39,200 nucleotides of DNA from Deltaproteobacteria bacterium (GTDB taxonomy: Bacteria > Desulfobacterota > Desulfarculia > Desulfarculales > Desulfarculaceae): NCBI GenBank assembly GCA_020444165.1, contig JAHLLK010000059.1, positions 1 to 39,200 on the forward strand. The letters are read 5' to 3'. Of this stretch, positions 17,104-23,486 are shown piece by piece. Position numbers and translations under genes: made by a program. The number at the start of each line of letters is the position of its first letter. Position 1 is the first letter of the stretch. The notes below the pieces were generated by a model. The model did no database searches, had not been told where the DNA came from, and worked only from the letters and a program-made list of their open reading frames with translations.

Positions 17104-18249
17104 TCAGCCCAGATCGCGGGCCAACAGCTCGCTGACCTCCACGACTTCCAAGGAATCTTCCAAACCCGCGGTCTTGCGGCTGTCCTCCAGGAGCGAAAGG
17201 CAATAGGGACAGGAAGTGGCCAGCACCTCGGCCCCGGCCTGGGCCGCCTCCTGCACCCGCAGGATGCTGAAACGCTGCTCCTGGGGAGTCTCCATCCACA
17301 CCCGGCCCCCGCCGCCGCCGCAGCACAGGGAGAAGGACTTCTCCCGCGGCATCGCCACCAGCTCGGCTCCGGTGGCCGCGACCAACTGGCGGGGTTCGTC
17401 AAAGACCTGGCTGTGCCGGCCCAGGTAGCAGGGGTCGTGGAAGGCCACCTTGCGGCCTTCGCGGCCCTGGAGCGGCAACTTGCCCGCGGCGGCCAGATGG
17501 GCCAGGAGCTGGCTGGAGTGCACCACTTCGTACTGCCCGCCCAGCGCGGGGTAGTCGCTGGTGAAGGTCTTCAGGCAGTGGGGGCTGGTGGTGATGATCT
17601 TCCGCACCCCTTCCCGCTGGAACAGGGCGATGTTGGCGGCGGCCAGCTTCTGGAACAGCTCCTCGTCGCCGCTCTTGCGGATGCTCTCCCCGCAGCAGCT
17701 CTCCTCCGTACCGATGATCCCGTAGGAGACCCCGGCCGCCTCCAGGAGGCGCACCAGGCTCTGGGCCACCTTTTGGCTGCGCTGGTCGTAGCAGGAAGTG
17801 CAGCACACGAACAACAGGTACTCGGTCTCCGGCCCAAAGGTCGGCACCGTGAGATCCTTGGTCCAGGCCAGGCGGTCCTCCCGCTTGCCGGACCAGGGGT
17901 TGCCGCTGGCGTGGCAGGAGCCGCTGGCCCCTTTCAGGGTCTCCGGCCGGATGCCCGCCTCGGTGACCATGGCCCGCATGGCCCGCATGATGCTGATGAT
18001 GTCCACCTCGCGGGGGCAGTTCTGCACGCATTTGCCGCAGGTGGTGCAGCCGAACAGCACCTCGTCGGACTCGTAGCCCTCCAGGCCCAACTGGCCCATG
18101 CGGATCATCTGGCGGGCAAAGAAGGAGCTGTCCACCTCCCGCCAGGGGCAGATCGAGGCGCACAGGCCGCACTGCATGCAGGCGTTGAGGTCCTCGCCGC
18201 CGTAAAGCCGGATAGCCTCGTTCACTTCCAGAAATGGGAATTCCGCCAT
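17104..18249 (-). CDS. HdrD-like iron-sulfur protein (ferredoxin plus two CCG domains)
   Basis: This 381-residue protein joins a HdrC-like half to a HdrB-like half. Two 4Fe-4S motifs are at C24/27/30/34 and C68/71/74/78. Cysteine-rich CCG regions follow: C149-C150, C153, C185-C186 and C225; then C274, C309-C310 and C347/C350. Such proteins hold the unusual clusters where heterodisulfides or persulfides are reduced, so it may be the terminal site of this complex. It is soluble, with no membrane segment, unlike HdrE- or DsrK-linked systems. The ATG has GGAAGGAG upstream. It is the last gene of the operon, after a 113-nt gap from the DsrE gene. Its substrate is unknown; BamD-like proteins of benzoyl-CoA reductase are an alternative, but no bam genes are present. 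Confidence 0.88.
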   Translation of the reverse strand: MAEFPFLEVNEAIRLYGGEDLNACMQCGLCASICPWREVDSSFFARQMIRMGQLGLEGYESDEVLFGCTTCGKCVQNCPREVDIISIMRAMRAMVTEAGIRPETLKGASGSCHASGNPWSGKREDRLAWTKDLTVPTFGPETEYLLFVCCTSCYDQRSQKVAQSLVRLLEAAGVSYGIIGTEESCCGESIRKSGDEELFQKLAAANIALFQREGVRKIITTSPHCLKTFTSDYPALGGQYEVVHSSQLLAHLAAAGKLPLQGREGRKVAFHDPCYLGRHSQVFDEPRQLVAATGAELVAMPREKSFSLCCGGGGGRVWMETPQEQRFSILRVQEAAQAGAEVLATSCPYCLSLLEDSRKTAGLEDSLEVVEVSELLARDLG

Positions 18250-18284
18250 GGGTGGCTCCTTCCTGCGCCGTTCGGGGGCGGGCA

Positions 18285-18347
18285 GGCTGCGCGAAAGCAG
18301 CCCGCATCAGTTACCACGTTGGGTTGCGCCAGGCCCGGACGGCCTGG
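18285..18347 (-). other. Two hairpins in the gap before the HdrD-like gene
   Basis: GGCTGC/GCAGCC (18285-18302) and CCAGGCC/GGCCTGG (18329-18347) occupy the only gap of more than 45 nt inside the operon. Neither is followed by T on the minus strand. They could protect mRNA ends and set the ratio of HdrD-like protein to the upstream genes. Confidence 0.35.
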
Positions 18348-18362
18348 GCAACATCAAATCGG

Positions 18363-18734
18363 CTAATACACCAGGGTGGCGTTGGCCGAGAGAATCTCCG
18401 AGGTCAGCTTGGCCGCGGCCATCATCTCCACGCCCTCGATCAGGTCGGCCTCGTCGATCTTGCGCTCCCGGATGCAGGGCACGCAGACCATCAAGCGGCC
18501 GCCGTCGGCCAGGAAGCTCTCCACCAGGCCCTTCAGCGGGGGCAGGCCGGCGGCGAACACGTGCTGCAGGCAGCCGTCCTTGGCCAGGCTCACGGCCGGA
18601 CCCTGCAAGGCCACCACCGCCTCCACTTCCATGGCCAGCGCGGCGTTGCCCAGCACGAAAGGCAGGGTGCACATCTCCGGGTTCTCGCCGCCCTTGGTCA
18701 CGATGTAGATGATCTTCTCGCGTTTTTCAGACAT
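18363..18734 (-). CDS. DsrE-family sulfur-relay protein
   Basis: The 123-residue protein fits the DsrE/DsrF-like fold: KIIYIVTKGGENPE at the N-terminus, AVVALQGPAVSLA with C55 following, and VCVPCIRERKI (C84, C87) near the C-terminus. Proteins of this family carry sulfur as a cysteine persulfide or hold protein partners such as TusA. C84 or C87 is the likely carrier site, by comparison with the family's VCxPC motif. The start at 18734 is preferred to one at 18743 because AAAGG then lies 9 nt upstream. It stands between the winged-helix gene and the HdrD-like gene and probably passes sulfur between TusA and the Hdr unit. Confidence 0.87.
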   Translation of the reverse strand: MSEKREKIIYIVTKGGENPEMCTLPFVLGNAALAMEVEAVVALQGPAVSLAKDGCLQHVFAAGLPPLKGLVESFLADGGRLMVCVPCIRERKIDEADLIEGVEMMAAAKLTSEILSANATLVY

Positions 18735-18776
18735 GGTACGCATCCTTTCCGTTGTTTTTCGCGCCGCCCCCTCGGT

Positions 18777-19073
18777 TCAGCAGGCGGCAGGGTCTTGGGG
18801 AACCAGTTGATAATTGAAGTATTCGCCGTTCTTGCCCGCCTCGCTCACCATTCCGTATTTGCGCATGGCCGCCAGGTACCACAGGGCCTCCCGGGGGGTC
18901 AGCCCCACGTCCCGGGCCAGCTCCACCGGGGTGGCCGGGCCCTGGGCCAGGCGCTCCTTGATGCGAGCCAGGTCCTTTTTCTGCTGCTGGGCCAGGGCGG
19001 CCGCCGCCTTGATCTGGGGGGCGCGCGCGGCCTTGGCCTGCTTCAGGGCTTGTTTGCGTTCTTGCTCGTCCAT
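18777..19073 (-). CDS. Small winged-helix protein in the Hdr operon
   Basis: The 98-residue protein starts with a charged helical segment (MDEQERKQALKQAKAARAP, likely coiled) and then has a winged-helix-like domain: TPVELARDVGLTPREALWYL is a good helix-turn-helix and EYFNYQLV fits the wing. The ATG is 2 nt from the upstream HdrA stop, so coupling is likely. It has no cluster cysteines; the only cysteine is the last residue. It may be a local DNA-binding regulator or an assembly partner of the complex. I know of no named family, and its position within the operon is the main clue. Confidence 0.7.
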   Translation of the reverse strand: MDEQERKQALKQAKAARAPQIKAAAALAQQQKKDLARIKERLAQGPATPVELARDVGLTPREALWYLAAMRKYGMVSEAGKNGEYFNYQLVPQDPAAC

Positions 19074-19075
19074 GT

Positions 19076-20971
19076 TCACGCTCCTTGCCCCAGGGCTTGG
19101 GCCACGATGGCGTCCACCATGGCCTCGTATTGGCCCAGGGTCCAGCCGGCCAGCTCGATGGCGTTGGCCTCGCACACCGCGCCGCAGACCCCGCAACCCA
19201 GGCACAGGGCCGGGTTGACCCGGGCCTTCCGGCCGGCCGGGGTGTCCACCATCTCCAGGGCGCCCTCGGCCAGGCAGGCCGCCAGGCAGGCCCCGCTGCC
19301 CACGCACTTGCTCTCGTCCACCTCGGCCACAAAGGGATCCAGCTCCACGAAGCCGGTGGAGAGGATAGCCCCGGCTTTGGCCGCCGCCGCGCCGGCCGCG
19401 TTGGCCGCCTCGGTGGAGTCCATGGGCGCCTGGCAGGCGCCGGCCAGGTAGAGGCCCGCCGCGGGCAGCTCCACGGGACGCAGCTTGGGGTGCACTTCCA
19501 GCAGGAAGCGGTCCGCCCCCAGGGGCAGCTTCATCTTCTCCACCAGGTCCTGGTTGTCCCGGGGCTCCATGCCCACGGCCAACACCACCAGGTCCACCCC
19601 GATGGCCAGCTCCTGACCGGCCAAGAGCAGGTCGGGCACGGTCACGGTCAGGGCGCTGTCCTCGCCGCCTTCCGTCACCACCGGCGGGGCCTCGGGCGCG
19701 AAGCGGGCGAAGATCACCCCGGAGCGGCTGGCCTGCAGGTAATACTCCTCATGCCCCCGGCCATAGGTGCGGATGTCGCGGTACAGGTCATACACGTTGG
19801 TGCCGGGGAACTTTTCCCGCAGCTCGCAGGCCGCCTGCAGGGTGGCCGTGCAGCAGACCCGGGAGCAGTGCTGGTTCAGGTTGCCGTCCGGGCCCGGCTG
19901 ATGGACGCCCGGGATCTGCCGGCTGCCCACGCAGTGGATCAGGGCCAGGTTCTGGATGGGCTGGCCGTTGACCACCAGCTGCTCACCGCTGGCGGACTCG
20001 TCAGCCATGAGCCGGATCAGCTCGGGCAGGGTGATGACCTGGGGCAGGCGGCCATGGCCGTATTCGCCCAGGCCGGGGAGGTAGTGCCGGAAGCCGGTGG
20101 CCAGGATCAGGGCCCCGCTCTTCAGCTCGATTTCCTCGGCTTCGGCCGGGGGCGGGCCGGCCTTGATCCCCACAAAGGGCACGAACTGGCCGGGCTGGGC
20201 CTCGCGGGCCTGGTCCAGCTTGACCAGGTCGTCGCCGTTCGGGGGTTTGCGGGCGATCTTCAGCTTGAAACTGCCCACATAGCCCGTGTACTCGGCCAGC
20301 TCGGCCGAGGTGTAGACCGTGATGCGCGGGTCGGCCAAAACCTGGCCGGCCAGGGCGGTCAAGAGGTCGCCGGCCTTCTCGCGGCTGGGGAAGGTCTGGT
20401 CCAACTGGGCCAGGTTGCCGCCCAGGAAGGGGCTCTTCTCCACCAGGGCCACCTCCAGGCCCTGGGCGGCCAGGTCGCGGGCGGCGCTCATGCCGGCCAT
20501 GCCGCCGCCCAGCACCGTGGCGTGGGACACCGCGTCCACCCGGATCGGCTCCAGGGGCTCCAGCTCGCCGGCCTTGCCCACCGCCGCGGCCACCAGGGCC
20601 ACGGCTTTGCTGGTGGCGCCGGCGCCGTGGTGCACCCAGGAGACCTGCTCCCGGATGTTGGCGTGTTCGTAGAGATAGGGGTTCAGCCCGGCCCGGGTGA
20701 TGGCCCCCCGGAAAGTGGTCTCGTGCAGGGCCGGGGCGCAGGAGGCCACCACGATGCGGTTCACCCGCCCGGCCTTGATGTCCTCGATGATCAGCTCCTG
20801 GCCCGGGTCCGAGCACATGAAGCTGTTGTCCCGGGCCACGGTCACATTGGCGAGGCCGCCGGCCTGCTCGATCACCTGGGCCACGTCCACGTGGTCCGAG
20901 ATGTTGCCGCCGCAGTGGCAGACGTAGACCCCGATCTTGGGCGGCGCTTGGCCGTTTTTCAGCTCAGTCAT
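19076..20971 (-). CDS. HdrA-like FAD/iron-sulfur protein with an altered ferredoxin motif
   Basis: This 631-residue protein has the HdrA N-terminal domain (IGVYVCHCGGNISDHVDV, then VVASCAPALHE), an FAD-binding GGGMAG at 155-160 ending LVEKSPFLGG, and the HdrA signature IHCVGSR with CSRVCC. The CxxC seen after the FAD loop in classical HdrA is absent. The C-terminus has two ferredoxin motifs. The second is intact (C590/593/596/600). The first reads CVGSGACLAAC, with S559 where the second cysteine should be and no proline after the last. HdrA subunits distribute electrons from flavin, sometimes by bifurcation. It is 17 nt downstream of the shorter HdrA gene, and the two probably form a pair. 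Confidence 0.9.
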   Translation of the reverse strand: MTELKNGQAPPKIGVYVCHCGGNISDHVDVAQVIEQAGGLANVTVARDNSFMCSDPGQELIIEDIKAGRVNRIVVASCAPALHETTFRGAITRAGLNPYLYEHANIREQVSWVHHGAGATSKAVALVAAAVGKAGELEPLEPIRVDAVSHATVLGGGMAGMSAARDLAAQGLEVALVEKSPFLGGNLAQLDQTFPSREKAGDLLTALAGQVLADPRITVYTSAELAEYTGYVGSFKLKIARKPPNGDDLVKLDQAREAQPGQFVPFVGIKAGPPPAEAEEIELKSGALILATGFRHYLPGLGEYGHGRLPQVITLPELIRLMADESASGEQLVVNGQPIQNLALIHCVGSRQIPGVHQPGPDGNLNQHCSRVCCTATLQAACELREKFPGTNVYDLYRDIRTYGRGHEEYYLQASRSGVIFARFAPEAPPVVTEGGEDSALTVTVPDLLLAGQELAIGVDLVVLAVGMEPRDNQDLVEKMKLPLGADRFLLEVHPKLRPVELPAAGLYLAGACQAPMDSTEAANAAGAAAAKAGAILSTGFVELDPFVAEVDESKCVGSGACLAACLAEGALEMVDTPAGRKARVNPALCLGCGVCGAVCEANAIELAGWTLGQYEAMVDAIVAQALGQGA

Positions 20972-20988
20972 TCTCTCGCCTCCTGGGC

Positions 20989-22296
20989 TCAGGCCGCTTG
21001 GCCGTTCTTGCGGGCGGCCAAATACTTGGTCGCGCCCAAGGCGGCCGCGCCGGCCTCGGCGATGCTGTCCACGATATCCTTGGGCCCGGCTGCCGCGCCA
21101 CAGGTGAAGACCCCTGCCATTTCGGTGAGGCAGGGGGCCAGCTTGGGCTGGGGCACGGCCATGAAGCCGTCCGTAGCGGCGGTCAGGGGCATGGCCACCT
21201 GGGGATCATAGGCCGGCAGCATGGCCAGGGAGAGCACCACCAGGTCGTGCTCGCGGGTCATGGCGCCGCCGCCGCCCTCCTGGTCTTCGTAGCGGAGGAT
21301 CACCGAGCCGTCGGGGTTGTTGCCCGCGATGATGGGCTTGGCTTTCACAAACTCCACGCCCATGGCCTTGGCGTTCATGTAGAACTGCTCGTAATTCTTG
21401 CCAAAGGCGCGGATGTCCATGTAGTAGACGGTCAGATCGGCCAAGGGCAGCGCGCCCGAGAGCAGCATGGCCTGCTTGATGGCGTACATGCAGCAGACCC
21501 GGGAGCAGTAGGGCTTGCCCAATTGCAGATCCCGGCTGCCGGCGCACTGAATGAAAGCGATGGACTCGGGCTCCTTGCCGTCCCCTGGCCTGAGGGCCCG
21601 CATGTAGGGGCCGTGGGGGGCCAACAGGCGCTCCATCTGCAAGCTGGTGATCACGTTGTCGCCCAGGCCGGGCGCGCCGTAGGCCCGGGCCGGGTAGTCG
21701 GTCATCAGCTCGTAGCCGGTGGCCAAGACCACCGCCCCGGCCTCGATCACGAAGCTCTCCTCTTTTTGGAGCTGGTCCACCGCGCCGGTGGGACAGATGG
21801 TCGAGCACTTGCCGCACATCAGGCAGTGTTCGCGGTCGATGAGGGCCAGTTGGGGGATGGCGTTGGAAAAGGGGATGTAGATGGCTTTCCGCGCGGTGAA
21901 GCCGCCCTGCTCCGGGTCGGGCACCATCACCGGGCATTCGTACTCGCATTGCCGGCAACCGATGCACTTGACCGGGTCCACGTAGCGGGGCAGTTGGGTC
22001 ACCTGGGCCACCAGCCGCCCGTCCCGGCGGTCCAAATGATCCAGGCGGCACAGGGTGAACAGGGTGACGTTGGGGTGATGGGCCGCCGCGGCCATCTTGG
22101 GGGTGGTGATGCAACTGGCGCAGTCCAGGGTGGGGAACACCTTGGACAGCCGGATCATTTTGCCGCCGATGCTGGCGTCCCGCTCCACCACCGCGACCCG
22201 GTAGCCCGCGTCGGCCAGGTCCAGGGCCGCCGCCAAACCGGCGATACCGCCGCCCAGCACCAGACTGTCGAATTTTTGAATGTCGCCGTTGGGCAT
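20989..22296 (-). CDS. HdrA-like FAD/iron-sulfur protein (short form)
   Basis: This 435-residue HdrA lacks the N-terminal CHCGGN domain. It begins with the FAD motif SLVLGGGIAG (11-20) and VVERDASIGG, followed by the HdrA-type CASC (C59, C62) with TPKM. Intact 4Fe-4S motifs follow at C111/114/117/121 and C158/161/164/168, and then FIQCAGSRD and YCSRVCCMYAIKQA. The ATG at 22296 is chosen because it starts right before the flavin-binding strand; the open frame further upstream overlaps the MvhD-like gene. It probably pairs with the longer HdrA and takes electrons from or gives them to the MvhD-like protein encoded just before it. Confidence 0.92.
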   Translation of the reverse strand: MPNGDIQKFDSLVLGGGIAGLAAALDLADAGYRVAVVERDASIGGKMIRLSKVFPTLDCASCITTPKMAAAAHHPNVTLFTLCRLDHLDRRDGRLVAQVTQLPRYVDPVKCIGCRQCEYECPVMVPDPEQGGFTARKAIYIPFSNAIPQLALIDREHCLMCGKCSTICPTGAVDQLQKEESFVIEAGAVVLATGYELMTDYPARAYGAPGLGDNVITSLQMERLLAPHGPYMRALRPGDGKEPESIAFIQCAGSRDLQLGKPYCSRVCCMYAIKQAMLLSGALPLADLTVYYMDIRAFGKNYEQFYMNAKAMGVEFVKAKPIIAGNNPDGSVILRYEDQEGGGGAMTREHDLVVLSLAMLPAYDPQVAMPLTAATDGFMAVPQPKLAPCLTEMAGVFTCGAAAGPKDIVDSIAEAGAAALGATKYLAARKNGQAA

Positions 22297-22319
22297 TGCC
22301 AAAACACCTTTCCGGCCGC

Positions 22320-22742
22320 TCAGGCCACCTTGGCCTCGCTGCCCGGGGCTCCCAGCTCGCTCACTACCTGGTTCATCTGGTTGACCTCGTTCAGGAAGGC
22401 GCGGTTGCACACCGTGCAGATGGCGGTCAGCCTGAGGCGCCTGATGTCCAGGCCGCGCTCCTTCATCTGGACGTAGACGCGGTCAATCCGCTTGGCCAGG
22501 GCCGGGTAGGCTCCCTCGTAGGGGCACTCCACTCCACAGGACATGATGATGATGCCGCCCACGCCCTTGGCGAAGCAGTCCAGGTAGAAGCGCTCCGGAA
22601 ACAGGGCCGGGGTGGGAGTGCGGATAATGAAGGTGTTGTCCGGATAGTTCAGGTGGGCCTGGCCCACCGAGTTGGCTCCCGGATAGGAGCAGTCCTCGGT
22701 GGCCAGGATGAGGATGGGGGGTCGGGTGACGCAGGCGTCCAT
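22320..22742 (-). CDS. MvhD-like iron-sulfur electron-transfer protein
   Basis: This 140-residue protein fits the MvhD/FlpD family, a [2Fe-2S]-type adaptor that links HdrA to hydrogenases, dehydrogenases or reductases. Cysteines C18 (EDCSYPG), C69 and C73 (MSCGVECPYEGAY), and C109 and C112 (AICTVCNRAF) are candidate ligands. The pattern differs from the classical MvhD in the second operon here (29928-30383), notably in its CNRAF tail and the missing CHFLEGN, so it belongs to a distinct branch. The ATG lies 4 nt after the tusA stop, and the HdrA gene follows after 23 nt. Confidence 0.83.
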   Translation of the reverse strand: MDACVTRPPILILATEDCSYPGANSVGQAHLNYPDNTFIIRTPTPALFPERFYLDCFAKGVGGIIIMSCGVECPYEGAYPALAKRIDRVYVQMKERGLDIRRLRLTAICTVCNRAFLNEVNQMNQVVSELGAPGSEAKVA

Positions 22743-22746
22743 GATG

Positions 22747-23001
22747 TCACTTCCGGCGGCGCACGAAGATGCGCTCGTAGCCGTCGGCCACCGCGTAACC
22801 CAGGAATTCATGCCCCACCTTCTTGGCCCAGATGGGAATGTCGTCCTTGGTGCCGGGGTCGTTGGAGAGCACCTCGAGGATCTCGCCCACCATCACGCTG
22901 CCAATGGCCTTTTTGGCCTCCAGGAGAGGACCGGGGCAGGCGCTGCCGCGGCAGTCCACGGTGGAAGCGGCGTCGGGGGTCTCTTTCAGCAACTCGGACA
23001 T
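22747..23001 (-). CDS. tusA: TusA-family sulfur carrier
   Basis: The 84-residue protein has the TusA signature VDCRGSACPGPLLEAKKA, with the persulfide cysteine C22 in the CPxP motif (C22-P-G-P25) and a second cysteine at C17. TusA proteins carry sulfane sulfur between enzymes. Downstream genes for DsrE- and HdrD-like proteins in the same operon suggest it delivers sulfur to, or receives it from, the Hdr complex instead of serving tRNA thiolation. The length is normal and the frame intact. Confidence 0.95.
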   Translation of the reverse strand: MSELLKETPDAASTVDCRGSACPGPLLEAKKAIGSVMVGEILEVLSNDPGTKDDIPIWAKKVGHEFLGYAVADGYERIFVRRRK

Positions 23002-23018
23002 GATCTTCCTCCTTGGTT

Positions 23019-23294
23019 TCAGTCAGCGGAGCGCTCCGGCCGGGCCGGGCCGCGCCGCACATATAGTTGCCACTCTCCGTCTCCTTGGCGGGCCGCCAGC
23101 AGGATGTCGCCGCGCCGGCGCAGGATGCGGGGCAGGTCCTCGGCCAGCTGGGGGTCGCTGACCCGCACTTCCAACACCTGGCCGGGCTCCAACTCCTCCA
23201 CCGCCCGTTCGGCGCAAAGGATCGCCCAGGCGGCGCTCTGCCCCTGGGTGTCGAGGCGGGCGTTGGGTTCGATCCGGTCGGGGGAGTGGGACAT
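23019..23294 (-). CDS. TusA-like protein lacking the catalytic CPxP motif
   Basis: The 91-residue protein is the first gene of the operon. Its region LDTQGQSAAWAILCAERAVE lines up with the TusA consensus LDxxGxxCPxPILxAKKA, but the Cys, first Pro and second Pro are all Ala (A21, A22, A24). The downstream TusA fold continues with LEPGQVLEVRVSDPQLAEDL. A single cysteine, C27, falls on the following helix. It therefore cannot act as a standard TusA persulfide carrier and may be a structural partner of the true TusA or a decoy subunit. The ATG at 23294 lies about 22 nt beyond the predicted sigma54 start of transcription. Confidence 0.8.
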   Translation of the reverse strand: MSHSPDRIEPNARLDTQGQSAAWAILCAERAVEELEPGQVLEVRVSDPQLAEDLPRILRRRGDILLAARQGDGEWQLYVRRGPARPERSAD

Positions 23295-23326
23295 GGTTAA
23301 CGGCCTCCAAGGTTCGCTCTTTATCA

Positions 23327-23342
23327 AGCAACACTCGGGCCA
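23327..23342 (-). promoter_or_regulatory. Sigma54 (-24/-12) promoter of the TusA-Hdr operon
   Basis: On the minus strand the sequence TGGCCCGAGTGTTGCT fits the sigma54 consensus (TGGCAC-N5-TTGCW), with GG and GC exactly 10 nt apart. Transcription would start near 23316, about 22 nt before the first gene. The divergent neighbour encodes a sigma54 activator, which supports the call. Confidence 0.85.
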
Positions 23343-23408
23343 ACGATATTTTTCCTATTGTTGTCTATTATTTTTAACTGGTTACCCTTTTTGAAGGATG
23401 GCGTCATG

Positions 23409-23459
23409 TTAACGTTGGTTTATTTTGCCCGAAACGTATGTTAATGTTTACTTAACGTT
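23409..23459. promoter_or_regulatory. Three phased TTAAYGTT repeats, candidate activator sites
   Basis: Direct repeats TTAACGTT (23409-23416), TTAATGTT (23441-23448) and TTAACGTT (23452-23459) are spaced 32 and 11 nt apart, about three and one helical turns, so all face the same side of the DNA. They lie about 70-130 nt upstream of the sigma54 promoter and immediately before the activator gene, as expected for upstream activating sites that may also give autoregulation. Confidence 0.65.
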
Positions 23460-23486
23460 TGTTCGCGGGGAGAGGCGGAGGAGGCC

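Noticed and set aside
17104..22742. Benzoyl-CoA reductase (Bam) electron-transfer genes
   Set aside because: HdrA/MvhD/HdrD-like genes resemble BamDEF, but no BamB/BamC or other aromatic-degradation gene is present, while TusA and DsrE are.
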